DNA of 64,000 nt from Thalassospira lucentensis MCCC 1A00383 = DSM 14000 (GTDB lineage Bacteria > Pseudomonadota > Alphaproteobacteria > Rhodospirillales > Thalassospiraceae): NCBI RefSeq assembly GCF_000421265.1, contig NZ_ATWN01000003.1, positions 62,001 to 126,000 of the forward strand. Reading direction: 5' to 3'. The translations under genes were made by a program, and so were the position numbers. Each line of letters begins with the position of its first letter. Position 1 is the first letter of the stretch. Positions 7,793 to 15,543 of the stretch are shown piece after piece. Under the pieces are notes generated by a model, which was not told the origin of the DNA, ran no database searches, and saw only the letters and a list, made by a program, of their open reading frames with translations.

Positions 7793-8545
7793 TTAGATCG
7801 CGAGATACTGGTCACGCAGTTCTTCGTTATCGAGAACCTCTTGCGCGGTGCCATCAAAGACGATTTCGCCGCTGTCCATAATAATCGCGCGATCTGCAAG
7901 CTTGAGTGCCGCGATGGCATTTTGCTCAACAATAATCGTGGTGATGCCCAGTTTTTTGACGTTTTGCAGCGTCTTTTCAATTTCCTGAACAATCACCGGC
8001 GCCAAGCCTTCGTATGGCTCATCAAGCAATAGAAGCTTGATATCGCGGGCAAGTGCCCGGCCAATTGCCAACATCTGCTGCTCACCACCCGAAAGCGTGA
8101 TGGCTTCCTGTTCCGCCCTTTCGCCAAGACGCGGGAACAGCTCATAAATACGTTCAATCGACCAGCCGATCGGCTCGGCAATCTGGGCCAGTTCCAGGTT
8201 CTGCTCAACCGTCATGCCCGGAATGATCCGACGATCTTCTGGCACAAGCTGAAGCCCAAGCTGGGCTGCTTGCCATGCCTTCATGGTGTGAAGCGGCTGA
8301 TGGTCGAGCCAGATTTCACCATGCTTGAGTTCCGGGTTCGCCATGCGGGCCAAGGCCCGCAAGGTCGAGGTTTTACCCGCCCCGTTACGCCCCAAAAGGG
8401 CCAGGATCTCACCTTCGCGGATGTCGAAGGACACACCTTGCACGATATAGCTTTCGCCGTAATAGGCATGCAGGTTATGGACCGAGAAAAACGCCGGGTC
8501 ACCGCCCTGATTGCGAACAGGTTCCGTTTTTGGCACTGCGTTCAT
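7793..8545 (-). CDS. livF: Branched-chain amino acid-type ABC transporter ATPase (LivF)
   Basis: A 250-residue nucleotide-binding subunit. Walker A is GRNGAGKTS (about residues 53-61), the ABC signature TLSGGEQQML and Walker B LLLLDEPYEGLAP follow, and the H-loop region reads TTIIVEQNA. The DEPYEGLAP and VPEDRRI stretches are typical of LivF rather than LivG. The start overlaps the livG stop by four bases (ATGA), and it is the last gene of the five-gene operon before the shared terminator at 7708. It energises import of the ligand captured by the product of 11606-12967. Confidence 0.95.
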   Translation of the reverse strand: MNAVPKTEPVRNQGGDPAFFSVHNLHAYYGESYIVQGVSFDIREGEILALLGRNGAGKTSTLRALARMANPELKHGEIWLDHQPLHTMKAWQAAQLGLQLVPEDRRIIPGMTVEQNLELAQIAEPIGWSIERIYELFPRLGERAEQEAITLSGGEQQMLAIGRALARDIKLLLLDEPYEGLAPVIVQEIEKTLQNVKKLGITTIIVEQNAIAALKLADRAIIMDSGEIVFDGTAQEVLDNEELRDQYLAI

Positions 8546-9303
8546 ACCGCTTCCCCTCCGAGGTAGGCTTCTTTTACTCTGGGATCATTGCGCACTTCTT
8601 CAGGGGTGCCTTCGGCAATAATTGCGCCCTGTGCCAGAACACTGATGCGGTCGGCCAAACTGAACACAACATGCATGTCATGTTCAATAATCACCTTGGT
8701 CATGCCGCGTTCCTTGATCCTTTGCAGCAGTTCAATCGTGCGGTTGGTGTCATGACGCGACATACCCGCAGTCGGCTCATCAAGCAGGAACAGCTTGGGA
8801 CGCTGGCCCAAACACATTGCCAGTTCAAGCCGGCGTTTATCGCCGCGCGACATCGAACTTGCAATCTGATCCTGATGATCAATCAACCCGACATCCTCAA
8901 GAAGATGTTCGGCTTGCTCGCGGATTTCATTTTCCGCAAACAGGCTTTTGAGGAACCCCATTTTGAATTCGCCATCGCGCTTGGCAAAGGCCGGGATCAT
9001 CACGTTTTGCAACAATGACAAATCCGGGAAGATTTCCGGTGTCTGGAAGACACGCGCAACCCCAAGCTGGTTAATCTCGTGGGGTTGTTTGCCCGTCAAA
9101 ACCTCATCACCAAGCAAAACCCGGCCCCGATTGGGGGCAAGACGCCCGACGATCACGTTCAGAAGCGTCGATTTACCCGCACCGTTCGGACCAATGATGG
9201 CATGAACTGTGCCTTCCTTGACCCGAAGATTGATGTCAGACAACGCACGCAAACCGCCGAAATTCTTGTCCACATCGGTTACATCAAGAATGTATTCAGA
9301 CAT
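8542..9303 (-). CDS. livG: Branched-chain amino acid-type ABC transporter ATPase (LivG)
   Basis: A 253-residue second nucleotide-binding subunit: Walker A GPNGAGKST (about residues 37-45), Q-loop in ARVFQTPEIFPDLS, Walker B LFLLDEPTAGMS and the H-loop VIIEHDMHVVF. The signature motif is the altered MSRGDKRRLE instead of LSGGQ, a substitution that is common in LivG/UrtD-like partners. Three bases separate it from livM and it overlaps livF, so the genes are co-translated. Confidence 0.95.
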   Translation of the reverse strand: MSEYILDVTDVDKNFGGLRALSDINLRVKEGTVHAIIGPNGAGKSTLLNVIVGRLAPNRGRVLLGDEVLTGKQPHEINQLGVARVFQTPEIFPDLSLLQNVMIPAFAKRDGEFKMGFLKSLFAENEIREQAEHLLEDVGLIDHQDQIASSMSRGDKRRLELAMCLGQRPKLFLLDEPTAGMSRHDTNRTIELLQRIKERGMTKVIIEHDMHVVFSLADRISVLAQGAIIAEGTPEEVRNDPRVKEAYLGGEAV

Positions 9304-9306
9304 CGG

Positions 9307-10470
9307 TCAGGCCTCCTTCGTCGAAGGTTGTTCTTTTTCTTTGTCCTCTGCGGAGGATGACGAACGGTTGCTCACAAGACGCCAAAGGCGATTGATCCCT
9401 TCCATAATGCCACCGGGCAGGAAGATCACGATCAGCATGAACACCAGACCAAGTGTGAGGTGCCAGCCATCGCCCACAAACAACCCGAGAACTGATGCGA
9501 CCCCATTTGCCAACCAGTCCGGAAGGAAGGAAAACGCATTCACAAGAACCGTGTCGTTAAAGGCCGACAGGATGTTTTCGAAATACTTGATGACGCCCGC
9601 CCCAAGCAGCGGACCGATCAGCGTGCCAACACCACCAAGAATGGTGATCAGGACAATCTCGCCCGATGCGGTCCATTGCATGCGTTCAGCACCTGCCAAC
9701 GGATCGGTGACCGCCAGAAGCGATCCAGCAAGCCCGGCATACATGCCCGAGATGACAAAGGCCGTCATCAAATAGGGACGGGTATTATACCCGGTGTATC
9801 CCATACGGCTCTGGTTTGATTTGATCGCACGTAGTTTCAGGCCAAATGGGGACCGGAAGATGCGCAGATAGATGAAGAACGAAATCAACATCAAGGCCGC
9901 ACAAATATAGAACCCGGAATAGCCGATGCCTTCAATCCCAAACAGGTTCGGGGTCGGAAGCGACGCATCCGCCTGAATACCAGCCGCACGATCCAGAATA
10001 CGCGCATCCCCCTGGGTCAACTGCAGACCGGTTTCACCATTGGTGATCGGGGTCAAAACAGAATAGGCCAGGTTATAGGACATCTGCGCAAATGCGAGTG
10101 TCAGGATTGAGAAGTAAATCCCCGAGCGGCGCAACGAGACAAACCCGATGGCCAGCGCAAACAACCCCGACAGCACAGTTCCGAAAATCAACGCCGGAAT
10201 AACGTTCATCGACAGCAGTTTAAACGACCAGACAGCGGTGTAAGAGCCCACCCCGAGAAAGGCCGCATGGCCAAAGGAAAGATACCCCGTAAGACCAAAC
10301 AGAATGTTGTAGCCAATGGCAAAGATGCCAAAGATCATGAATTTCTGCATCAGGTCAGGATAGGCCGCCCCAAAGGGCTGCAGCCAGATCGGCATGGTCA
10401 GGACCACTGCCGACAGAATGACCATGTAAAGGATATCCTGCTTTGGCGAGACGATTTTTGTGTTTGTCAT
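9307..10470 (-). CDS. livM: Branched-chain amino acid-type ABC transporter permease (LivM)
   Basis: A 387-residue inner-membrane permease with about ten hydrophobic helices. The family pattern [20 protein letters not shown] (about residues 62-81), [15 protein letters not shown], the EAA-like cytoplasmic coupling region [16 protein letters not shown] and the late [16 protein letters not shown] are all visible. The C-terminus has a hydrophilic acidic/basic tail ([12 protein letters not shown]). One base separates it from livH. Confidence 0.95.
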   Translation of the reverse strand: MTNTKIVSPKQDILYMVILSAVVLTMPIWLQPFGAAYPDLMQKFMIFGIFAIGYNILFGLTGYLSFGHAAFLGVGSYTAVWSFKLLSMNVIPALIFGTVLSGLFALAIGFVSLRRSGIYFSILTLAFAQMSYNLAYSVLTPITNGETGLQLTQGDARILDRAAGIQADASLPTPNLFGIEGIGYSGFYICAALMLISFFIYLRIFRSPFGLKLRAIKSNQSRMGYTGYNTRPYLMTAFVISGMYAGLAGSLLAVTDPLAGAERMQWTASGEIVLITILGGVGTLIGPLLGAGVIKYFENILSAFNDTVLVNAFSFLPDWLANGVASVLGLFVGDGWHLTLGLVFMLIVIFLPGGIMEGINRLWRLVSNRSSSSAEDKEKEQPSTKEA

Positions 10471-10471
10471 T

Positions 10472-11488
10472 TTAGCTCTCCATCACACCGCGACGACCCA
10501 TCAGACCACGCGGGCGGGTCAGCAGAATAACGACGGCAACAAGGTAAATGATGACTTGGTCAATGCCCGGGAAGATATCTTTCACCTCGGTCATGGATGA
10601 GAAGGACTGCAAGATACCCAGCAGGAACCCTGCGAGCACCGCACCGGGCAAAGAGCCCATACCCCCGACAACCACCACGACAAATGACAGCACAAGGAAA
10701 TCCATCCCCAAATGGTAATCCGGGGGCAGAACTGGCGTGTACATCACGCCTGCAAGGCCTGCGACCACCGCAGCCATGCCAAACACAATCGTAAAGCGCC
10801 GTTCGATGTTAATCCCAAGAAGCTCGACCGTTTCGCGGTCCGCCATCCCGGCGCGCACAACCATCCCATAGGTGGTGAAATGCAGGAACGAGAAAACAAG
10901 CCCGATGGTCACAAGCGAGAACGCCAGATAAATCAGACGCCACCAAGGGTAAACAACAGCTTCGCCAAGGCCGAACACGGCCCCGATTGCAGCAGAACCG
11001 GCAACAATATCCGGTGCCCCCTGCGGGATCGGGTTGGCGCCAAAGAACGCCTTGATCAGTTCCTGCATCACAATGGCCAGGCCAAAGGTCACAAGGATCT
11101 GGTCGGCATGCGGACGTTTATAGAAGTACCGGATCAAACTGCGTTCCATCACGATGCCGATCAACAACATCACGGGTATCGCAAGAATGATCGATAACGG
11201 TACCGACCAGTCAATGATTGCCGTCCCGGTATCGCCAAACCAGACTTCAAGGTAAGGCGTTTCCTTGTAGGCATCAAAGAAGGTCACGGATTCATCTTTG
11301 ACCCGCAAAGACAGGGTCAGGATTTTTTCCAGTGTCACCGCACAAAAGGCGCCCATCATAAAGATGGCGCCATGGGCAAAGTTCACCACGCCGAGCGTGC
11401 CGAACACCAAAGTCAAGCCAAGTGCGATCAGTGCATAAGCACCGCCCTTGTCCAAACCATTGAGAATTTGAAGAAATATAGCGTCCAT
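10472..11488 (-). CDS. livH: Branched-chain amino acid-type ABC transporter permease (LivH)
   Basis: A 338-residue inner-membrane permease with the LivH signature [18 protein letters not shown] near residue 25-42, MERSLIRYF, the coupling loop [16 protein letters not shown] (about 210-225) and [17 protein letters not shown]. An approximately 40-residue hydrophilic insertion after the second helix ([15 protein letters not shown] region) is longer than in classical LivH. It is separated from the upstream receptor gene by 117 bases containing a strong hairpin. Confidence 0.95.
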   Translation of the reverse strand: MDAIFLQILNGLDKGGAYALIALGLTLVFGTLGVVNFAHGAIFMMGAFCAVTLEKILTLSLRVKDESVTFFDAYKETPYLEVWFGDTGTAIIDWSVPLSIILAIPVMLLIGIVMERSLIRYFYKRPHADQILVTFGLAIVMQELIKAFFGANPIPQGAPDIVAGSAAIGAVFGLGEAVVYPWWRLIYLAFSLVTIGLVFSFLHFTTYGMVVRAGMADRETVELLGINIERRFTIVFGMAAVVAGLAGVMYTPVLPPDYHLGMDFLVLSFVVVVVGGMGSLPGAVLAGFLLGILQSFSSMTEVKDIFPGIDQVIIYLVAVVILLTRPRGLMGRRGVMES

Positions 11489-11555
11489 CAGTTATCCGCC
11501 GCGTATTCGTAAAGGACTTAATGAAAAGACCAAAGAGACCTGCGTGCTGGCAAAT

Positions 11556-11583
11556 GGGCCGACCATTCGGAAATGGTCGGCCC
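11556..11583 (-). terminator. Strong intercistronic hairpin after the ABC receptor gene
   Basis: GGGCCGACCATT (11556-11567) is a perfect reverse complement of 11572-11583, giving a 12-bp GC-rich stem with a 4-base loop. It begins 22 bases beyond the receptor stop and no T-tract follows on the minus strand. This placement is typical of partial terminators or 3'-end stabilisers that let the receptor be made in excess over the membrane subunits (inference). Confidence 0.65.
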
Positions 11584-11605
11584 TGCTTGCATTATTTGGA
11601 CTGTA

Positions 11606-12967
11606 TCAAACCTGATACGGACCCAGTTCCCCACCGAACATGTCGGCCGGATACTCAACCTGTGCACGCGGCACTTCTTTGACGACTTCAAGAAGGTCAA
11701 AGTTAGACTGTGGTTCTTGTTTACCACGTACAACCAGAACGTCTTTGAAGCACTGATGGTCTTCTGCACGGTACAGGGTCTTGCCGTTACCAGCGCCATC
11801 GAACTCGAAACCTTCGAGCTGTTTGATGACTTCCCAAGGTGCAAACGTACCAGCCATTTCACACGCGTTTGCATAAAGCAGCGTCTGAACATAGCAAGTG
11901 TGCGCTGCCTGGGACGGCGGGAAGCCGTATTCCTGACCAAACGATTTCACAAAGGCCTGTGAACCTTCATCCTGCAGCGACCAATGCCAGTTGGTGGTAC
12001 CCAGAATGCCTTTTGCAGCATCGCCAGCACCCTGTGCCATCAAGCGGGAATACAGCGGAACAACGACTTCGAAGTTCTTGCCATTTACCTGTTTGTCACG
12101 CAGACCGAACTGAACAGCCTGTGTCAGCGAGTTGACCATATCCTTACCATAGTGGTTCAGGATCAGGACATCGGCGCCAGAGTTCAGAACCGGCGTGATA
12201 TACTGCGAGAAGTCACCTGCACCAACCGGGGTACGGACAGTGTTCACAGTTTCCCAACCGATATTCTCGGTTGCGGCTTTGATCGATTCTTCCTGAGTCC
12301 AACCCCAAGTGTAATCGGCCGTCAGGTGATAGGCGCGACGTTCTGCACCATATTCATCCAAAAGAACCGGCGCAATTGCCTGACCAGACATATAAGCGTT
12401 GAAGAAATGGCGGAAGCCATAACGCTTTTTGTCTTTACCCGTTGTATCGTTCGAGTGGGTCAAACCCGCCATAAAGATCACGCCCATTTCTTGGCAGAGA
12501 CCCTGAACCGCGACAGCAACGCCCGAAGACGAACCACCGGTAATCATGGCAACGTTGTCTTTTTCGATCATACGTTTTGCCGATGCACGTGCCGCGTCGG
12601 ATTTGGTCTGGGTATCACCGGTAACGAACTCGACTTTCTTGCCGAGGATACCGTTGCCCTTAAGCTCAAGCGGCTTGATGGTATTAAGCATCCCGCCGTC
12701 GCCTTCACCATTGAGGTGTTTGACCGCAAGCTGATAGGCACGCAATTCGTCAGCACCCTCATCGGCATACGGACCGGACTGCGGTACGTTAAAGCCGAGT
12801 TTGATGCTGCTGGCATTGCCCGGATCGCCCCGGAAAGTCTGGGCGTGGGCGTTCTTGATGAAATGCATCGGGAAAGTGCCGCCGATAAGGGCCGCACCTG
12901 TGGTTGCCGCGGATCCTTTAAGGACCGTACGACGTGATACATTCAGGATATTCTTGGTCTCCGACAT
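11606..12967 (-). CDS. ABC transporter substrate-binding protein, Tat-exported (Peripla_BP_6)
   Basis: A 453-residue periplasmic receptor for the livHMGF system. The N-terminus NVSRRTVLKGSAA is a twin-arginine (Tat) signal followed by a hydrophobic stretch and an AHAQ cleavage site (about residue 38-42), so it is exported folded. The mature part has the type-I periplasmic fold: KLGFNVPQSGPYADEG, the hinge VAMITGGSSSGVAVAV, YGFRHFFNAY and DVLILNHYGKDM. ATG at 12967 is preferred over an ATG five codons upstream because GGGGAGGAAAAC lies directly before it. Ligand: amino acid, amide or related small molecule; it is not recognisably UrtA or LivJ, so I leave it open. Confidence 0.92.
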   Translation of the reverse strand: MSETKNILNVSRRTVLKGSAATTGAALIGGTFPMHFIKNAHAQTFRGDPGNASSIKLGFNVPQSGPYADEGADELRAYQLAVKHLNGEGDGGMLNTIKPLELKGNGILGKKVEFVTGDTQTKSDAARASAKRMIEKDNVAMITGGSSSGVAVAVQGLCQEMGVIFMAGLTHSNDTTGKDKKRYGFRHFFNAYMSGQAIAPVLLDEYGAERRAYHLTADYTWGWTQEESIKAATENIGWETVNTVRTPVGAGDFSQYITPVLNSGADVLILNHYGKDMVNSLTQAVQFGLRDKQVNGKNFEVVVPLYSRLMAQGAGDAAKGILGTTNWHWSLQDEGSQAFVKSFGQEYGFPPSQAAHTCYVQTLLYANACEMAGTFAPWEVIKQLEGFEFDGAGNGKTLYRAEDHQCFKDVLVVRGKQEPQSNFDLLEVVKEVPRAQVEYPADMFGGELGPYQV

Positions 12968-13168
12968 GGTTTTCCTCCCCAATGTCTTGGGATTTGTTTC
13001 AGAAAAATCTGAGGCCTATTTTCTGGTTTGTTTTTTTCACGACCTGCTAAAACAATGGGGGTGTGTTGAAAATGAATCAACACCTAGTTGATATAGAAGA
13101 GTTTTTTTGTAAATATATAGATGGACATTGTGAAAATTTGTAAATTTTGTCAAAAATGAGACTTTAGT

Positions 13169-14746
13169 ATGACCCGTCAGGCCCCCATCGGACATCGTAT
13201 TCGCGGTCGCCGTAAAGACATCGGCATGACCCAGAATGCGTTGGCCAAGACCGCCGGGATTTCGCCGTCGTATCTGAACCTTATCGAACATAACCGACGT
13301 TCGATTGGGGGTGGGCTGCTGATGCGCATTGCCGAGGCGCTGGACATTCAACCCCATACATTGTCAGGTTCGGAAGAAAGCCGTCTCTTATCGGACCTCA
13401 GCGAAGCCGCATCTGATCCGGTGTTTCGCACAACCCCGATTGAACGCAGCGAGTTTCCGTCCATGATCGCCGCTGCACCGGGCATGATTGCGGCCTTTCT
13501 GTCGCTGTATCGTGCCTATCGCAGCGGGCTGGACAATGTTGATGCCCTGTCCGAGCGCCTTAGCCACGATCCATTTTTGACCGAAGCCAGCCATTCAATC
13601 CTGACGCGGATCACCTCCATCCGCTCTGTTGCCGAGATTTTCAACGATTATGACGACCTGCCCAATGAACAGCGCGCGCGCTTTAACGCCACACTGGTGC
13701 GTGAATCACAGAGACTGGCCGAATCTGCGACCGAGATTTTTAACTTTCTTGAACGCGGTGATGCCGGACGCCCGGCAACAAGTCCGGCCGAAGAAGTTGA
13801 TGATTTGCTTAATGACAATGCCAACTACTTCCCGTCGCTTGAGGATCAGGCCGCGAATATGCGCCCGGCGATTGACCCGGACGGTGGATTATTCCTGACC
13901 GACCTGATCAACTACCTTGAAAGCCATCACAAGATCAGGGTTGAACGTTTACCTTCTGAAGAATTCCCCACCGGCGGTTTTGAGTGGGACCAGAAAACCA
14001 AAACAGTGCGGTTTTCGCGCGCATTACCAATCACGTCCGCACGATTTCAGGCAGCGCGCACCATCTGTAGCATCGAGGCGATTGATGCCATCAACGGCGT
14101 TCTTGATAAGGCGTCGATTAGCAGCGATGCCGGACGACACCGCGCGACTGAGGCCTTGGTGTCCTATTGTGCGGCGGCCCTCTTGTTTCCTTATGAACAG
14201 TTTCTTTCCGATGCGCGCACGTTCCGCCACGACATTGAATTGCTGCAGCAACGCTATGCGGCAAGCTGGGAACAAATCTGTCACCGCCTGACAACCTTAC
14301 GGCGCACCGGGTCGGAAGGCATTCCCTTCCACCTTTTGCGAACCGATATTGCCGGTAATATTTCCAAACGGTTTTCAGCATCGGGCTTGCAACTGCCGCG
14401 CTATGGCGGGGCCTGCCCGCGCTGGGCCGTGCATGAAGCATATCTTGCCCCCGAACGGGTCATTCCGCAATTTGTCCGCCTACCTGACACAAGTGAATAT
14501 TTGTTTGTCGCGCGTGCACTTCGCACAGGCGCGGGCGGATACGGGGTTCCGCAATCGGTTTATTCGGTGATGATTGGCTGTGATACGGCCTTTGCCCATG
14601 ATGTGGTCTATGCCGATGGGTTACCGCTTGAGCGGCCAGATTCAGCCATTCCCGTCGGGATATCGTGCCGACAGTGCCCGCGCGAAGATTGTCGACAGCG
14701 GGCGTACGAAATGTCGGATACGGCACTTGTATCGCCCGGCGCATAA
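13169..14746 (+). CDS. XRE-family regulator with ScfR/RamB-type architecture
   Basis: A 525-residue regulator. The first 65 residues form a Cro/CI-type helix-turn-helix (IRGRRKDIGMTQNALAKTAG, ISPSYLNLIEHNRRSIGG). A long middle part follows, resembling the degenerate ImmA/IrrE-like segment, and the C-terminus holds the DUF2083 domain with the cysteine motif GISCRQCPREDCRQRA. Proteins of this build (RamB, ScfR, PrpR-like) control short-chain fatty-acid and acetate/propionate metabolism. It is divergent from the ABC operon across a 201-base AT-rich gap and is followed by a receiver/SLC5-kinase operon, a family tied to acetate sensing. The acyl-CoA link is family knowledge, not something visible here. 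Confidence 0.88.
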   Translation: MTRQAPIGHRIRGRRKDIGMTQNALAKTAGISPSYLNLIEHNRRSIGGGLLMRIAEALDIQPHTLSGSEESRLLSDLSEAASDPVFRTTPIERSEFPSMIAAAPGMIAAFLSLYRAYRSGLDNVDALSERLSHDPFLTEASHSILTRITSIRSVAEIFNDYDDLPNEQRARFNATLVRESQRLAESATEIFNFLERGDAGRPATSPAEEVDDLLNDNANYFPSLEDQAANMRPAIDPDGGLFLTDLINYLESHHKIRVERLPSEEFPTGGFEWDQKTKTVRFSRALPITSARFQAARTICSIEAIDAINGVLDKASISSDAGRHRATEALVSYCAAALLFPYEQFLSDARTFRHDIELLQQRYAASWEQICHRLTTLRRTGSEGIPFHLLRTDIAGNISKRFSASGLQLPRYGGACPRWAVHEAYLAPERVIPQFVRLPDTSEYLFVARALRTGAGGYGVPQSVYSVMIGCDTAFAHDVVYADGLPLERPDSAIPVGISCRQCPREDCRQRAYEMSDTALVSPGA

Positions 14747-14899
14747 CCACACGTATTTTGCAGGATCCTTGCAATTTTAACGCACATTGGCACCCTGACT
14801 GATCGCATGAACCATACCACCCCAAAGTAGCATTATAATTCGATCAATTAACGGTTAGGATTGGCCGCATAAAATCCGAAAAATCGGGGAGAACGTCCT

Positions 14900-15283
14900 T
14901 TGAACAAGAGACCCAAGGTCCTGATCGCCGAAGATGAGGAAACCATTGTTGAGTCGCTTAGCTTTTTGATGGAAAAAGAAGGCTATGATGTCAGTGTGGC
15001 CACAGATGGCCAAACCGCGATTAAAATGATCGCCCGCGACATTCCCGACATGGTGCTCCTTGATGTCATGATGCCCGGCTGTGACGGGTTTGAAGTCGTA
15101 CGCGCCGTGCGCGCCGATCCGAAAACCAAACCGATCCCGATCATGATGCTGACGGCCAAAACACGCGAAGTCGACCGGCGCAAGGGATTGGAACTTGGCG
15201 TTGATGACTTTGTCACCAAACCCTTTTCGACCCGCGATGTCGTATCACGGGTAAAGGCCCTGCTTGAACGAACGGAATGCTAA
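14900..15283 (+). CDS. Stand-alone response regulator receiver domain
   Basis: A 127-residue CheY-like protein with no output domain. Receiver landmarks: acidic pocket EDEE (about residues 11-14), phospho-acceptor Asp in DMVLLDVMMPGCDGFE (about residue 52), MMLTAK with the conserved Thr, and VTKPF with the conserved Lys. The best start is TTG at 14900, eight bases after GGGGAGA. It begins a cluster with a small membrane protein and an SLC5-histidine kinase; the single-domain receiver probably accepts phosphate from that kinase and passes it on or acts by protein contact. Confidence 0.9.
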   Translation: MNKRPKVLIAEDEETIVESLSFLMEKEGYDVSVATDGQTAIKMIARDIPDMVLLDVMMPGCDGFEVVRAVRADPKTKPIPIMMLTAKTREVDRRKGLELGVDDFVTKPFSTRDVVSRVKALLERTEC

Positions 15284-15316
15284 CGCAGCCTTCACCCAAT
15301 TGGCAGGAGCCCCATC

Positions 15317-15538
15317 ATGACACCACCACGCAGATTGACGGAACGGGCATTTGTTTTGGTACTTGCCGCGTTTTTTGCATGGATACCGCCGTTGGTTGGG
15401 GTCTTTTCGCTTGATGGGCAAATCTTTGGCCTGCCGATCCTGTTTGTGTATTTCTTTGCTGGATGGGCCGTCCTGATTGCACTTTGCGCCATTCTCACCC
15501 GCTCGTTGCGTAAAGTCGCCCAGTCAGAGAGGCCATAG
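15317..15538 (+). CDS. Small two-helix membrane protein of the SLC5-kinase operon
   Basis: A 73-residue protein with two hydrophobic helices (about residues 10-30 and 38-62), a positively charged N-terminus MTPPRRLTER and a basic tail RSLRKVAQ. AGGAG lies eight bases upstream of the start. Size, topology and position next to an SLC5 protein resemble the small subunits (DUF3311/DUF4212/YjcH types) that accompany sodium:solute symporters. That it partners the SLC5 module of the kinase is inference. Confidence 0.75.
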   Translation: MTPPRRLTERAFVLVLAAFFAWIPPLVGVFSLDGQIFGLPILFVYFFAGWAVLIALCAILTRSLRKVAQSERP

Positions 15539-15543
15539 ACTAT

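Noticed and set aside
11984..12937. Plus-strand frame of 317 codons opposite the ABC receptor gene
   Set aside because: Antisense to a well-supported gene with a Tat signal and typical fold; no domain recognised.
11606..12967. Urea-binding protein UrtA
   Set aside because: Gene order fits a urt-like operon, but the receptor lacks the UrtA sequence pattern I would expect and there are no urease genes nearby.
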